Program-made: the position numbers and the translations under genes
Shown here: positions 30,205 to 41,905 of the stretch, one piece after another
Position numbering within the stretch: position 1 is the stretch's first letter
Layout: each line of letters starts with the position of its first letter
Assembly: GCF_017654505.1 (NCBI RefSeq)
Contig: NW_024471557.1
Coordinates: forward strand, 44,760-108,759
Direction: 5' to 3'
Origin: Polyodon spathula
Taxonomy: Eukaryota; Chordata; Actinopteri; Acipenseriformes; Polyodontidae
DNA length: 64,000 nt
The notes under the pieces: generated by a model
Databases searched by the model: none
The model's input: the letters and a program-made list of their open reading frames with translations, nothing else
Told to the model about the DNA's origin: nothing

Positions 30205-30440
30205 GCAGGGAGGAGAGGGTAGAGAGCAGGGGGGTAGAGGGTAGGGGTAGAGGGTAGAGTGCTGGGGATTGGGGTAGGGGGTAGAAGGAAAGGGGGTAAA
30301 TGGTAAGGAGTAGGAGGTAGAGGGTACAGGATAAAGGGTTGGGGATAGGGTTACGGGGTACGGTGTACGGGGTAAAGGGTATTGAGTATGTGGTAGGGAT
30401 TTGGGGTATGGGGTAGGGGGTTAGGAGGGAGAGGATAAAG
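30205..30440 (+). repeat. G-rich degenerate GGGTAGA/GGGGTA repeat
   Basis: About 235 bp on the + strand made of irregular GGGGTAGAGG, GGGTAG and GGGGTA units with many runs of three to six G. It resembles very decayed TTAGGG-type DNA and would suit G-quadruplex formation. The units are too irregular to give a clean period. Confidence 0.75.
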
Positions 30441-31173
30441 GGGTATCTTTTTTGTTGATATACCTCGTGTGTGTGTGCAGTTTCTTACCACACACCCTGT
30501 TTAAATTCTCTCGGCTTTGTTGCTTTGCAGCGGTCATTAGTCAAAGCCCGAAAGGCAGCAGCAGAAGCTGGAGAGAGATCCAGGGAATGATGCAGAGAGC
30601 TTTGCTCGGAGCATCAATTCAAAACTGATAAGAAATCAGTTGTCCTTATTGCTGAAGCAGGGCTGGGACACGCTAATCGGTGCACCGCTGCATTTTAATT
30701 TTCTCTTGGTTTATTTTTTCATTCCCTCTCTGCCTTTCTTTCTATGCAAATAAGCAAAAACCCAGATAGCTAGACAGACAGATAGATAGATCTAATATAA
30801 CTACAGTGCAATAAAATTAAAAAAAGATTACAAAAAGTATACAATTATTTTGAGGGGGGTGTACACAAAAGGGTTAAATTATTAAAATATTTCAGATAAT
30901 ACATTTATCTATTTCTATATTTCTGAAGTAAATTATTAAAAAATAATCATTTAAACCTTCTGTGTACATCCAAAATAAAATAAAAAAAACAAATAAATAA
31001 ATAGCTAGATGGATCTAATTTATTTCAGATGGGATTCTAAGGACCTGTAATTAATTTTTAGTGATTTTTGAATGCATGGATTATCTTTCTATGTACATTG
31101 ATAATTAATAAAGCTAGTTCTAAAAGTAAAAGTAGATAGATAGCTCGTTTCAAAGATTGCAGGGAGATTAAGA

Positions 31174-31176
<3 letters not shown>
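30441..31176. other. Unique DNA; possible conserved non-coding element at ~30520-30720
   Basis: The part at 30520-30720 is balanced in composition, repeat-free and contains homeodomain/GATA-like words (CTGATAAG, TTTTAATTTT). The rest is AT-rich with a few GATA units near 30775. The conserved-element suggestion is impression only. Confidence 0.3.

Positions 31177-31267
<91 letters not shown>
31177..31267. repeat. (GT)n(AT)n compound microsatellite
   Basis: GT at 31177-31226 followed directly by AT up to about 31267. Confidence 0.95.
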
Positions 31268-31269
<2 letters not shown>

Positions 31270-31284
31270 ACAGCTCTGCTTTTC

Positions 31285-31340
31285 CCCTCCAGCTGAAGAA
31301 GGGCTTGTAGGCTGAAACGTTCTGACAGAGTAGATCTTTG
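31285..31340 (+). mobile_element. Possible Penelope-like element trace with hammerhead-type core
   Basis: CTGAAGA at 31293-31299 matches the hammerhead core CUGANGA, and GAAAC at 31314-31318 matches the second core segment. Hammerhead motifs of this type are known in the terminal repeats of Penelope-like elements. The intervening stem II is imperfect here (GGGC/GGCT), and no terminal repeat pair or ORF is seen at this spot. The compound microsatellite immediately upstream fits a retroelement edge. Tentative. Confidence 0.35.
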
Positions 31341-31532
31341 TTTTAATCAATTCTTCACATTTTTTGCACCTACACGACCTTTTTCTTTTTGATTTTAAAA
31401 AAGCCATTATGCCTTCGTTGTGTTGAGATACTAAAATTAGAACCGTTCTAAGAATCCGATGGGGTTCCATTCTGTTGTCTGAACAGAACCATTCGATCAA
31501 ATAGAACCCTATATCACAATCACAACATCTCA

Positions 31533-31534
<2 letters not shown>
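31341..31534. other. Unique non-coding DNA
   Basis: Contains GGTTC/GAACC words and a short internal near-palindrome around 31463-31492 (AACCGTTCT / AGAACC type). I cannot assign it to a transposon. Confidence 0.35.
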
Positions 31535-31596
<62 letters not shown>

Positions 31597-31735
31597 GCTA
31601 TACTAATAATGGTAATAATGATACTAATAATAAATTGTGTGCCACATTTTCATTGCAATATTGCTAAAGTATATAGAATTGATAATATTGCCTGTAAAAT
31701 CATTTTAACTTTGATTTGAATTACCAAATTACAGT

Positions 31736-31807
<72 letters not shown>
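31535..31807. repeat. (ATT)n and (AAT)n microsatellites
   Basis: ATT triplets at 31535-31596 and AAT triplets at 31739-31807; they are reverse complements of each other, 140 bp apart. Confidence 0.94.
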
Positions 31808-33273
31808 TCAGTGCATTATAATGCAATTTGAATTTGAAAAAAGACACGAATTCTATAGATATTTCTATTCCAATGAAACGTTGAATCTTTGTCTCTTCCG
31901 TCAATTCGCAACCCTGCTGGACTGTTCCGCCATTGTGTGTGTGTGTGTGTGTGTGAGTTATCGCTTTCTCTGCCTGTGAAACCCGCAGTCCAGTGACTCT
32001 ATATAACACTGTGATCAGAGGTGGGAATGATAGTGAAGTTTCTGCAGGTTTTTTTGAATAGTAATAGATTCTTATTGAATGCAGTGGACAATGTAACCCC
32101 GCGTACAGGATACCCGCTGCGTACCCGCCGTGTTACAAATAGGACCCGGTGTTTTCAAAGGACACACAAGCTCTGATCTGCACAGAAACTTGCTCTTGAT
32201 TGCCTTAACCGGCCACACGGTCAACTCGTTTAAAACAGCAAGAGAAAAGGAACACACAGCCACACATGTTAAAACGCAGGAGGCTTGTTTTAAGGAGTTG
32301 TGTAAGACGCCTGGTTAAAGCACAAAGCGGTCTCACATTTTGACACACGGTTTCCTATTGTTTCTACAGCACCAGTTTACTAACAGGAAACCTGAAATTC
32401 TCTCCCTGAGGTAGATATAGACAGACTGGTTTAACCCTGTTGGTTTGCTTGGACACTTCCAGGAGTCATTTTTCACACTCTGTGCTTATTTTCGGAGTAT
32501 ACTGCCATCTCTGTCCGGATGAAACAGTAAAAAGCGCGGCTCCTGGCTGCAGTGAGACGGACGGTTACAGCACCGAGAGCAGGGCTATATCAGTACAGCT
32601 TGCTTTATTACTCACCGTGGCGTTTCCCCATCTCCGTCCTCCCGTGCCTGTTAAAGAAGGAGCAGATAGTGTCAGTCACACACGCGCGCATTCAAGGACA
32701 TGTCTGTTAGATAGTTTTATTGCTGGAATGTCTACATGCTTTATGTTTGTTTTAGTTTTGCACCATCGTGGTTTATGTAAAGCGGAGCGCAATCTGGTAT
32801 ACGGTGCCAGACAGCGGTGACTGTCATTTATGCATTTTTTATGTAGTTTCTTTCAGTAATCTACATATATAAATACATGTATACCCCCCCCCCCCCCCCC
32901 CCCCCAGACTCAGCTGAGAAAGGAGCGGGTGCTTCACTGGACGTTGTTGGGGAGCTGTTTCATTTTTCTAGCATTGGCGCAGTGTGGTTACATGTCCTGT
33001 TTATTATTTTGGTGTTTCATTTTTTGTCGACTTCCACCAACAGGTACAAGAAGCATAACATGAGAGACGAGGCGTTTGCTTTTTTAAAAAAACGGTTTTA
33101 CATTTAAAAAAAAAAAACAACGACTCTTTCCTTTCCTATAAAAATACATGTGGGCAATGCTATATGTTTTGTTTATATGTTCAGCATTTTCAAGTTTAAA
33201 GGAGTTAGAAGAGCAGTGTACAATGTTATATGTAAAATAATTGTTTAAAATGAGAAAAAATGAACGGTATTCG

Positions 33274-33277
<4 letters not shown>
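31808..33277. other. Unique DNA, no gene recognised
   Basis: Contains (GT)10 near 31935-31954 and a poly-C tract at 32884-32905. A 126-codon + frame (32440-32820) shows no domain and no codon pattern I trust. No exon with flanking splice signals is convincing. Confidence 0.5.

Positions 33278-33360
<83 letters not shown>
33278..33360. repeat. (AAT)n microsatellite
   Basis: About 27 uninterrupted AAT units. Confidence 0.96.
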
Positions 33361-33362
<2 letters not shown>

Positions 33363-34037
33363 TGTGAATTCGGAAGCATTATTTAAGCACATGCTGTCAT
33401 GCAGGAATGCAATGCATTTTAATAGAAGCTAGTAAGATGACAGTAGCTGCGACATAACAGTCCTGCAGGGTCTGGTTAATGGTAAATGTAGCCCCGGTAC
33501 AGTTACGAGGACGAGAGCTTCGGAGTCCTCTTCCAAAACACCAGGGAGCGATTGGGAACTGCGAGAGCAGATTAGAGTTTAACATTACCGCTAGATAAAT
33601 ATTTAACTGTGAAAATAATAGGCCGTGCAGCGCTTGCTGAATAATGACAGGGTTGGGTATCGGAGAAGGAGAATGCGAATGGAATACAAGGCAGTAAATA
33701 ATGTTAAAAGCCGGTATTGGACAGAGAAACATCTGTCTAGTGTCTGGGGGTTTAAACACTGCCCTTCACATTAGCTGGATTTTCTACAGCTTTTTAAGAG
33801 CTCTTGGCTGTGTGTGTCTGTTTTTTTTTTAAGGAATTGTGTGCCCCCCCAACCCTCTGTAACGCACCATGTGTGCCTTGCATAGCGGAATAACACGAGG
33901 CAACAGCTTAGGAAAACCAAATATTTGAAGACAAAATATATAATACCTATTATTTTAAAAACACCTCATTGTTCATTTGAAATGTTTGAGAGCTATATAT
34001 TATACGAACTAAAGATATCTTGTATGTAGATATTTAT
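33361..34037. other. Unique non-coding DNA
   Basis: A 120-codon minus-strand frame (33397-33759) has no recognisable domain. Nothing supported. Confidence 0.5.
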
Positions 34038-34040
34038 ACC

Positions 34041-34081
<41 letters not shown>

Positions 34082-34091
34082 GGCTGGCTGG

Positions 34092-34181
<90 letters not shown>

Positions 34182-34250
34182 CTATGTTTGTCTGTCTATC
34201 TCTATATCTTTGTCTATCTTGATGGTTGGCTGGCTGGCTGTCTATCTATA
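34038..34250. repeat. (TCTG)n(TCTA)n microsatellite
   Basis: TCTG units at 34040-34108 with GGCT interruptions, then TCTA at 34109-34182, then mixed units up to about 34250. Confidence 0.95.
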
Positions 34251-34678
34251 TATGTATAAATTATATTTAAATACCTAAAGAGATATAGATATAGACTATA
34301 TAACAATGCATATATATCAACGGAGATGTTTGCATTACAAATGGCTATTGAACCCCTTTGTAATATATAGTGTGTGCACTGCATCCCCTCTGCACTCTGT
34401 CTCTCTAACATGTAGTACATGTGCTGCTTGCACACTGAAGCTGAAGTACCCTTTGGAAGTGAAATGTTTATTGAGGCTACTGCCCTGGTATTATAATGAA
34501 TGAAGATGGAATGTAAATGAACCACTAGCTAGGGGAAAAATAACAGAGAACAGAGCTACAGTGTGAAGGGGTGTGGGCGATAGCAAGACTTTAGAACAGC
34601 AGAGTTCATGTTGATGAATCTTCTTTCTGTCCCTTATTGCAAACAAGGCCTTTATTAGAAGGCAAACCATACCATTAT
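34251..34678. other. Unique non-coding DNA
   Basis: No domain, RNA or element recognised. Confidence 0.5.
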
Positions 34679-35524
34679 ACAGCAAGAGTGACTGAACCAG
34701 TACAGCAAGAGTGACTGAACCAGTACAGCAAGAGTGACTGAACCCAGACAGCAAGAGTGACTGAACCAGTACAGCAAGAGTGACTGAACCAGTACAGCAA
34801 GAGTGACTGAACCAGTACAGCAAGAGTGACTGGACCCAGACAGCAAGAGTGACTGAACCCAGACAGCAAGAGTGACTGAACCAATACAGCAAGAGTGACT
34901 GAACCAATACAGCAAGAGTGACTGAACCAGTACAGCAAGAGTGACTGAACCAGTACAGCAAGAGTGACTGAACCAGTACAGCAAGAGTGACTAAACCCAG
35001 ACAGCAAGAGTGACTGAACCCAGACAGCAAGAGTGACTGAACCAGTACAGCAAGAGTGACTGAACCCAGACAGCAAGAGTGACTGAACCAGTACAGCAAG
35101 AGTGACTGAACCCAGACAGCAAGAGTGACTGAACCAGTACAGCAAGAGTGACTGAACCCAGACAGCAAGAGTGACTGAACCAGTACAGCAAGAGTGACTA
35201 AACCCAGACAGCAAGATTGACTGAACCCAGACAGCAAGATTGACTGAACCAGTACAGCAAGAGTGACTGAACCCAGACAGCAAGAGTGACTGAACCCAGA
35301 CAGCAAGAGTAACTGAACCCAGACAGCAAGAGTGACTGAACCCAGACAGCAAGAGTGACTGAACCAGTACAGCAAGAGTGACTGAACCAGTACAGCAAGA
35401 GTGACTGAACCAGTACAGCAAGAGTGACTGAACCAGTACAGCAAGAGTGACTGAACCAGTACAGCAAGAGTGACTAAACCCAGACAGCAAGAGTGACTGA
35501 ACCAGTACAGCAAGAGTGACTCAA
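34679..35524. repeat. 23-bp minisatellite, ~37 copies, two variants
   Basis: The unit is CAGCAAGAGTGACTGAACC plus a variable end, giving a CAGTA class (…GAACCAGTA) and a CCAGA class (…GAACCCAGA). The classes are intermingled. A few units carry GATTGACTG, GTAACTG or CAATA changes. Because 23 is not a multiple of 3 and the unit has no stop on the minus strand, all three minus frames stay open and read the same 23-residue repeat; this explains long open frames there without invoking a gene. Confidence 0.96.
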
Positions 35525-36900
35525 CCCAAACCAGTCACCCTGAATACACATCACCACCCAAAACAAATACAATTAAAAAAAATAAAAATAAAATAAACAT
35601 ATTTTTATTGTTTTCTTTATTTTTTATGAAATCCCACCAAATAATCAAAGTCGTTTAATTAAAGGACGCTTTCCCGGATTATAACGCGCGTCTATAGTGC
35701 GCAGGAGTTAATAAGTGAAGAAATCTCATTTAATAGGGAGAGCGTTGCTCCGTGATGCGCTGTCGCTGTTATTGTTAAGAATGTGGTCTTTATCAAAGAC
35801 GTCTTTTGAGAGCTGAGATCCATTTTAATAAACATGCTTAATTACTGCTCTCTGCGTGCATCATTCCATCAGAGAGGATGCGGCAACACTTTACATTAAC
35901 TGCCTCGGATTACCTTGTGCTTAGTAAATACACGTGCACTTACACATATAGTTACAATGTTATGATGCATCGTTATAATGTACTTAATGTGTAGGTTTTT
36001 TTGTGTGATATATAACCACAATCCTAACCCACACATGCAATTAATTTAAAGACATTTAAAGAAATTGTTTCAGATGTCTAATTAAAGAACAAAGCGAAAT
36101 TTTTAATAAATCTGCACGCTGCTGTATGCATGTGCTCTGTACTTGTGTTATATTAGCATGCAGATAGCCATGCACCAGTTGTGTTACATGTATCACAAAT
36201 TGCGCGGTCTTGTGTTAACACGGATTGTGTAGGTCGTGTTTTTTTTTCTAACACAATCTAAACGCAATTCTGCATTGAACACAACAGCAGTATGATTGAT
36301 ATTAAACAGCAACACAAAATAACACAACAACGGATCCCCTGTATTTGCTTTGTGCGCGCAGCGGTTTGACTGGGACTGTCATTTCTATAGGTATTGTGAA
36401 GCATGCTATATCTAACTCACTTGACAGCTTGCAATGGGCGTGTCACTGCAGCTAGAAGAAGGTACGAGGTACACATTCTAGAATTATCCCCGCAAGGATT
36501 CCAGCAGGACTCGTTTATTGGAGCGGATAATCTTGTTACTAACGAATTCCAATGGCTGCACGCTGTCGCTTGGTACAGTAAGGTGAAGTTAGGGACGCCA
36601 TGATGTCACGCGTGCTCGTGGCGTCTCCGGCTGGGTCCTCGCGCAGGTCAGAGCCTCGGTGCGCATTCAAACGACGTGATTAAAAAGACAGACCTGGTAG
36701 CTTGAACCTTTTAAAAGCCGCGTGTTTTCTTGTTCTCTTTTCTTGTTACACACCGCGGTATGAACAAAAGGCTCTACAATAAGTACAAACTCAGATATAA
36801 AACCCATTTGTAATTTGCATTTAAAAACAAAACAAAATCAACGTCAAAACGAACGTTTATGTCTAATCTCCTTTTTTTCTCGCAATGCTTCAAGCAAAAC
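35525..36900. other. Unique DNA; possible conserved non-coding element at ~35650-35900
   Basis: Non-coding DNA. The interval 35650-35900 is repeat-free and includes TTAATTA and CTTAATTACTG words typical of homeodomain sites, so it is a candidate conserved enhancer. This is inference from composition only. Short frames such as 36403-36603 show no domain. Confidence 0.3.
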
Positions 36901-37813
<913 letters not shown>

Positions 37814-38122
37814 TTGATTATGATATATTCAGTCGGAATGTGCAACAGAATCAAATTTGTAGGAGAGACAAGTTCAGAATTATATAAAAGAATAAAGAAT
37901 CGCCTCTCAAACTTCAGAAAGAAAAAAGTAAACGAAACAATAGTTCAACCCTTTAACAGAACAGATGAGCACGACTTGAACGACCTGCAGTTTATAGTTT
38001 TAGAAGAAATGAAACGAGATAATAATGCACCATGCAGAAGAATAAAGGAAAATAAATGGAGACACAGAATCAATACAACGATGCCTGGAAGGAGAGCAGC
38101 TCGTTACACGGCGGTGCAGTAA
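37814..38122 (+). pseudogene. Penelope-like element C-terminal GIY-YIG endonuclease remnant
   Basis: The frame shows the order expected of the C-terminal endonuclease of Penelope-like elements: a degenerate Y-I-G strand (KFVGET), helix residues SSELYKRIKNRLSNF, a pairing-loop region ending TIVQPFNRTDEHDLNDLQF, a strand FIVLEE and a terminal ENKWRHRINTTMPG block corresponding to the E..WI..L.T..P.G motif. In the family the first motif reads YVGET/YIGQT and is followed by R…H; here the tyrosine is F and the helix H is R, so the site is probably dead. No reverse transcriptase domain is found upstream, so only about 85 residues of the original protein survive. The preceding part seems to be in another frame. 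Assignment rests on motif order read by eye. Confidence 0.6.
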
Positions 38123-38194
38123 ATGCACCACAAACACAGGCATAGATTTCAATAAGAGAGCGTGGTTACCATGGCTTCAGAAGCTCTCATGCGC

Positions 38195-38201
38195 AAAAAA
38201 C

Positions 38202-38270
<69 letters not shown>

Positions 38271-38326
38271 GAAAGTAACGCATTTATCCTTTAATCATAT
38301 AGACTTGCTGAGTGGATTTCTACTTG

Positions 38327-38383
<57 letters not shown>
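38195..38383. repeat. (TA)n microsatellites running into a gap
   Basis: TA runs at about 38202-38265 and 38331-38383. The second is cut by the gap, so the break is probably repeat-induced. Confidence 0.95.
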
Positions 38384-38883
38384 NNNNNNNNNNNNNNNNN
38401 NNNNNNNNNNNNNNNNNNNNNNNNNNNNNNNNNNNNNNNNNNNNNNNNNNNNNNNNNNNNNNNNNNNNNNNNNNNNNNNNNNNNNNNNNNNNNNNNNNNN
38501 NNNNNNNNNNNNNNNNNNNNNNNNNNNNNNNNNNNNNNNNNNNNNNNNNNNNNNNNNNNNNNNNNNNNNNNNNNNNNNNNNNNNNNNNNNNNNNNNNNNN
38601 NNNNNNNNNNNNNNNNNNNNNNNNNNNNNNNNNNNNNNNNNNNNNNNNNNNNNNNNNNNNNNNNNNNNNNNNNNNNNNNNNNNNNNNNNNNNNNNNNNNN
38701 NNNNNNNNNNNNNNNNNNNNNNNNNNNNNNNNNNNNNNNNNNNNNNNNNNNNNNNNNNNNNNNNNNNNNNNNNNNNNNNNNNNNNNNNNNNNNNNNNNNN
38801 NNNNNNNNNNNNNNNNNNNNNNNNNNNNNNNNNNNNNNNNNNNNNNNNNNNNNNNNNNNNNNNNNNNNNNNNNNNNNNNNNNN
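38384..38883. other. Assembly gap (500 N)
   Basis: Exactly 500 N between AT-rich DNA and the U2 snRNA array. Confidence 0.99.
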
Positions 38884-40163
38884 TGGAAGATGTGTACTGC
38901 CTAAAGGAGAACGTCGGACGAGGAAGGTTCGATTTGGTTTTGCAGACTGAAGAACTTTGTTTAAAAGTATTGAAGATCTTTGGAGAGAACAAGGAGAATC
39001 TGCCTGCTAGCGTTTTTACTTTGGAGCCTTTGTTTTTTAAGGATTGGAGGACGGTTTTTGTGACGATGTCTTGCCCGTTTTTTCCGGTGGAGGGTATCAC
39101 CACAAGCTTAAAAAGAAGATTTGAGTTACAGAGTGAGGTGCCACTGAAGACAATCGATTCGGAGGGAATATGGAACGGGGTGTGGAGGTATACAGGAAAA
39201 CTCTTTGTGAAGGATGGGAAGACGCTTCATGTCTGTCCGGATCTTATGATTGGAGCGGTAAGAGGGACTGTGTATTATAGAGGACAGCCTAGAGTCTGTT
39301 TTAGATGTAATAGTCCAGGACATTTTGCTGCAGAATGTAATGAGATTATTTGCAAGAACTGTTACCGGAGTGGGCATGTTTCAAAAGACTGTCCCTGTGA
39401 CGTTAAATGTAATCTTTGTGGCTCCAGCGAGCATGTATATAGGGATTGTCCGAAGAGCACGAAGAGTTACGCTCAAGCAGCAAGAGGAGGAGAGAGAAAG
39501 AAAGAGGAGGCGAAAGGAAAGAGTACAGAGAAAGGGAAAGAACCTGAGGAGAAAGGCACCGGGAAGAACAAAGGAGAGAGTGTTGGGGGAGGAGTCCCCA
39601 GAAAAGGAGGCGGAATGGCGGGAAAAGTTGGAACCGAAGAGACAAAGGAAAGGGGCGGAGAGCCGAGAAAGGAGGAGGGAGAAAGTGGTTCTAAAGATGA
39701 CCAGCAGGGGTCCTCGGAGGAGCACTCTAATGTGGATCCTATGGAGGGAGTAGGGGGAGAGGTGCTTAGGAAGAGGAAAGAAAGAGATGGAAAGGAGGTG
39801 AAGATTATTGAAGACCATTTTAGGAAGATGAGAGGTGGGAAGGAAGGTGCATCAGCAGACCTGAGTTGGGGTGAGGCAATGGAGGCAATGGAGGAAGAGG
39901 AGAAAAAGAAAGAGGAGAAGAAAAATGAGGATAAAGCTGTTCAAAAGAGAGGTGAAGGAAGTGCATTAGAAACTTCGGAGGAGAATGTAATGAAGGCTGT
40001 ATGTGCGAAAGAGTATGAAGAACTCATGGCCTGGAAGGAGAGGATGAGGAAGGGTAGGATAACAGAAGCAGAGTGGAAGAGATATGAGGAAGAGAGGCAC
40101 AGACTTGTGATTGAAGCACGGCGGAGAGCGGAAGAATTGTTAAAGAAGCACCAGAGAATGTAA
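38884..40163 (+). CDS. ORF1 (CCHC zinc-knuckle nucleic-acid-binding protein), type C, 5'-partial
   Basis: The frame is open from the gap edge to the stop at 40163 (about 426 codons), so its start is missing; the related minus-strand copy at 59001-59491 suggests about 40 residues are lost. In order: an N-terminal domain common to Tx1-clade ORF1 (…GIWNGVWRYTGKL…, …YYRGQP), then three knuckles CX2CX4HX4C (CFRCNSPGHFAAEC, CKNCYRSGHVSKDC, CNLCGSSEHVYRDC), then a long Lys/Glu/Gly-rich linker, then a helical C-terminal segment (LMAWKERMRKGRITEAEWKR…) rich in charged heptads. ORF1 proteins of this clade bind element RNA as a ribonucleoprotein. The C-terminal segment is shared with the minus-strand ORF1 at 60854-62218 and is absent from the autonomous element's ORF1. 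No frameshift is seen. Confidence 0.85.
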
Positions 40164-40600
40164 AGGAAGTATAAGAGTAGTTTAGTTTAGTTTTTTGGGG
40201 TTTGGGGTTTTTCTGAACTTAAGAAGTAAAGGAAGTAAAAGAGTAGTTTAGTTTTTGGGGTTTTCTGGGTTTTTGTGAACTTAGAATTTTTTTGGAAAAA
40301 GAATAAAAGAAGATGTATTTTTGGGGATGGTTCTTGAGAACTTAGAACGGGAGGGGTTTTGTTTGGGGATTTTTTGAGGTATTTTGTGGACTTAAATTTT
40401 GAAAAGGTTTTTTTGGGAAATGTTTGTCTGGATGTTTGTGGACTTGAGTGTCATTTTACTAAACAATGTTATTTGTTTGGGGACATGTGATTGTTTGTTT
40501 TTGACGTATTTTATTCGTAATTGGTTTGATGTTGTATAATGAATAGTATTTTTGTGATTTATTGTGAATAAATTTATAGAATAAAAAAAAAAAAAAAAAA
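38884..40600 (+). mobile_element. ORF1-only U2-targeted Tx1/Keno-like element (type C), 5' part in gap
   Basis: The element enters from the gap in the middle of ORF1, has about 435 bp of T/G-rich 3' UTR with repeated GTTTTTGGGG and GAACTTAGAA words, and ends in AATAAATTTATAGAATAAA plus a poly(A) run that joins directly to U2 nucleotide 39 (TCTGTTCTTATCAG at 40601). There is no endonuclease or reverse transcriptase between the ORF1 stop (40163) and the poly(A). It therefore looks like a half-element that must borrow ORF2 from an autonomous relative such as 51231-56174. Confidence 0.8.
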
Positions 40601-40774
40601 TCTGTTCTTATCAGTTTAATATCTTGATACGTCCCCCATAGGGGGACAATTGCTGATCTTTCTGGAGACGCTGGATGCAGAGTGTAGAGGCTGGGGACTT
40701 GTGACTCTCTTCCACTCCACGCAGCACGCAACCATCCGGTATTCGGCATACCCTCCGGGAACGGGCTCGCCACA
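40601..40774 (+). pseudogene. U2 snRNA 3' part, degraded (3' flank of type C insertion)
   Basis: Begins exactly at U2 nucleotide 39 after poly(A) and is clean through the stem II region to CCCCCATAGGGGGAC, then becomes indel-rich; only pieces such as TCCACTCCACGCA, CCGGTATT and CCTCCGGGAACGG remain. The Sm site is lost. Either an old dead copy or low-accuracy sequence. Confidence 0.75.
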
Positions 40775-41803
40775 ATTAATAAACGAATATTAAAGTCCCA
40801 GAGCCGGTGTCTTTCGCGTCGCGTCTTTCTTCAATTTTCTTTCATTTTCTCGAGAATCAGGCTCAGAAAGAGAGGAGAGAGCGATGCCTGACGAGAGAGC
40901 GAGCGGTCGCAGAGAGATACAGAGCAGCTCGGCACACCCTCCGCTCCTCCGGGGTGTGGAGGGACGCAGTGGGAAAGATTCTCCTCCCCTTTGCAAAATT
41001 CTTTTGCTTTTCCGCTCTTTTTTTTTTTTTCTTTTTGTTTTTTCATCATCTTCAGATGTCAGGCAGGTCCTAAATCCCACGCATCAAGGCGATTGCAGCA
41101 AAGCAGCAGGCATTCTCAAGCAGTAAACCATCAAAGCGTCCTATCACTCGCCGGTCGGAAGGCAGATCGCGTTTTAGGGAGACGTCGCGCGTAGGTTATC
41201 CTTAGCTTTTTGCGTTGCAGGGCCCCCCCGTGGCCTGGCTGCCATTTTTCAACAAAAACGACGTCCCATATGCACTATGGCATAGGGGAGCGCCTCTGGG
41301 ACCTTTGGGCCGAGCCAAAGCGGCTCGGCCACCCCGCAAAGGCACGCTCCGCTTCTCTACAGCTCGAATAAAGCCCTACTTCGCCTTTAATACTAAAGCA
41401 AATATACCGTTGATCGAGTGCAATGATCTTATAGAGTTACGATGATACCATTTTTTGGACGACAACCTCAACCCCTCAGTTTATGAAGTGGGCATCCATC
41501 TGAGTATTAAAAGGCAAACGGCCACAGTTAACTCGGGCGGTTTCAGCCTCCTCCCGTTAGTCAGCACCCGCACGCTTCCTTACTCTAATCCTTCCTTGCC
41601 TTCCTTCCATCCCATTCCTCAACGCTCCCTCCCGCCGCCCAAAGCCCGTCCCCCCTCCAGAGGGAGAATGATGTGCATAATGGTAGCAAACCCCGAGAAG
41701 CAAGGTAACCACGACTGCTGGGCGGGCGACCCGACCCCAAAACCATAATTTTTTGTTTCAAGAAAAAATAGGCCCGTGTGGCGTTGTGACTCAAAACCTT
41801 CGG
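40775..41803 (+). repeat. Degraded U2 intergenic spacer
   Basis: Landmarks of the ordinary spacer occur in order but mutated: AATCAGGCTCAGAAAGAGAGGAGAG, a T-run at 41020-41040, TGTCAGGCAGGTCCTAA, a weak match to the CGGCAGATGCG block, AAAGGCACGCTCC with CTCTACAGCTCGAAT, a CCTTCC stretch near 41590-41610, and ACCACGACTGCTG near 41709. It is longer than normal (about 1.03 kb against 0.7 kb) with many small indels. Confidence 0.7.
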
Positions 41804-41851
41804 CATCGTGCTGCCGTGCCTTTCTTTGCGCTCGATGTGCAGTAGTTTGCA
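41804..41851 (+). pseudogene. U2 snRNA 5' remnant, very degraded
   Basis: Lies between the spacer and the start of a Keno-like copy, where other units have U2 nucleotides 1-38. Only fragments match (ATCG…, GTGCAGTAG). Assigned mainly by position. Confidence 0.45.
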
Positions 41852-41905
41852 TGATCCTGAGTTTGCTGCTCGATCTGATGAGAAATAAGAAGGTGATACA
41901 CGAAG

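Noticed and set aside
31440..31510. Possible MITE-like inverted repeat with AGAACC/GGTTC words, resembling 37520-37640
   Set aside because: No matching terminal inverted repeats or target duplication could be delimited by eye.
32440..32820. 126-codon + frame in unique DNA
   Set aside because: No domain, no homologue recognised, no supporting splice or promoter context.
34491..35513. 340-codon minus-strand frame over the 23-bp minisatellite
   Set aside because: Explained by a stop-free repeat unit; the non-repeat tail has no domain.
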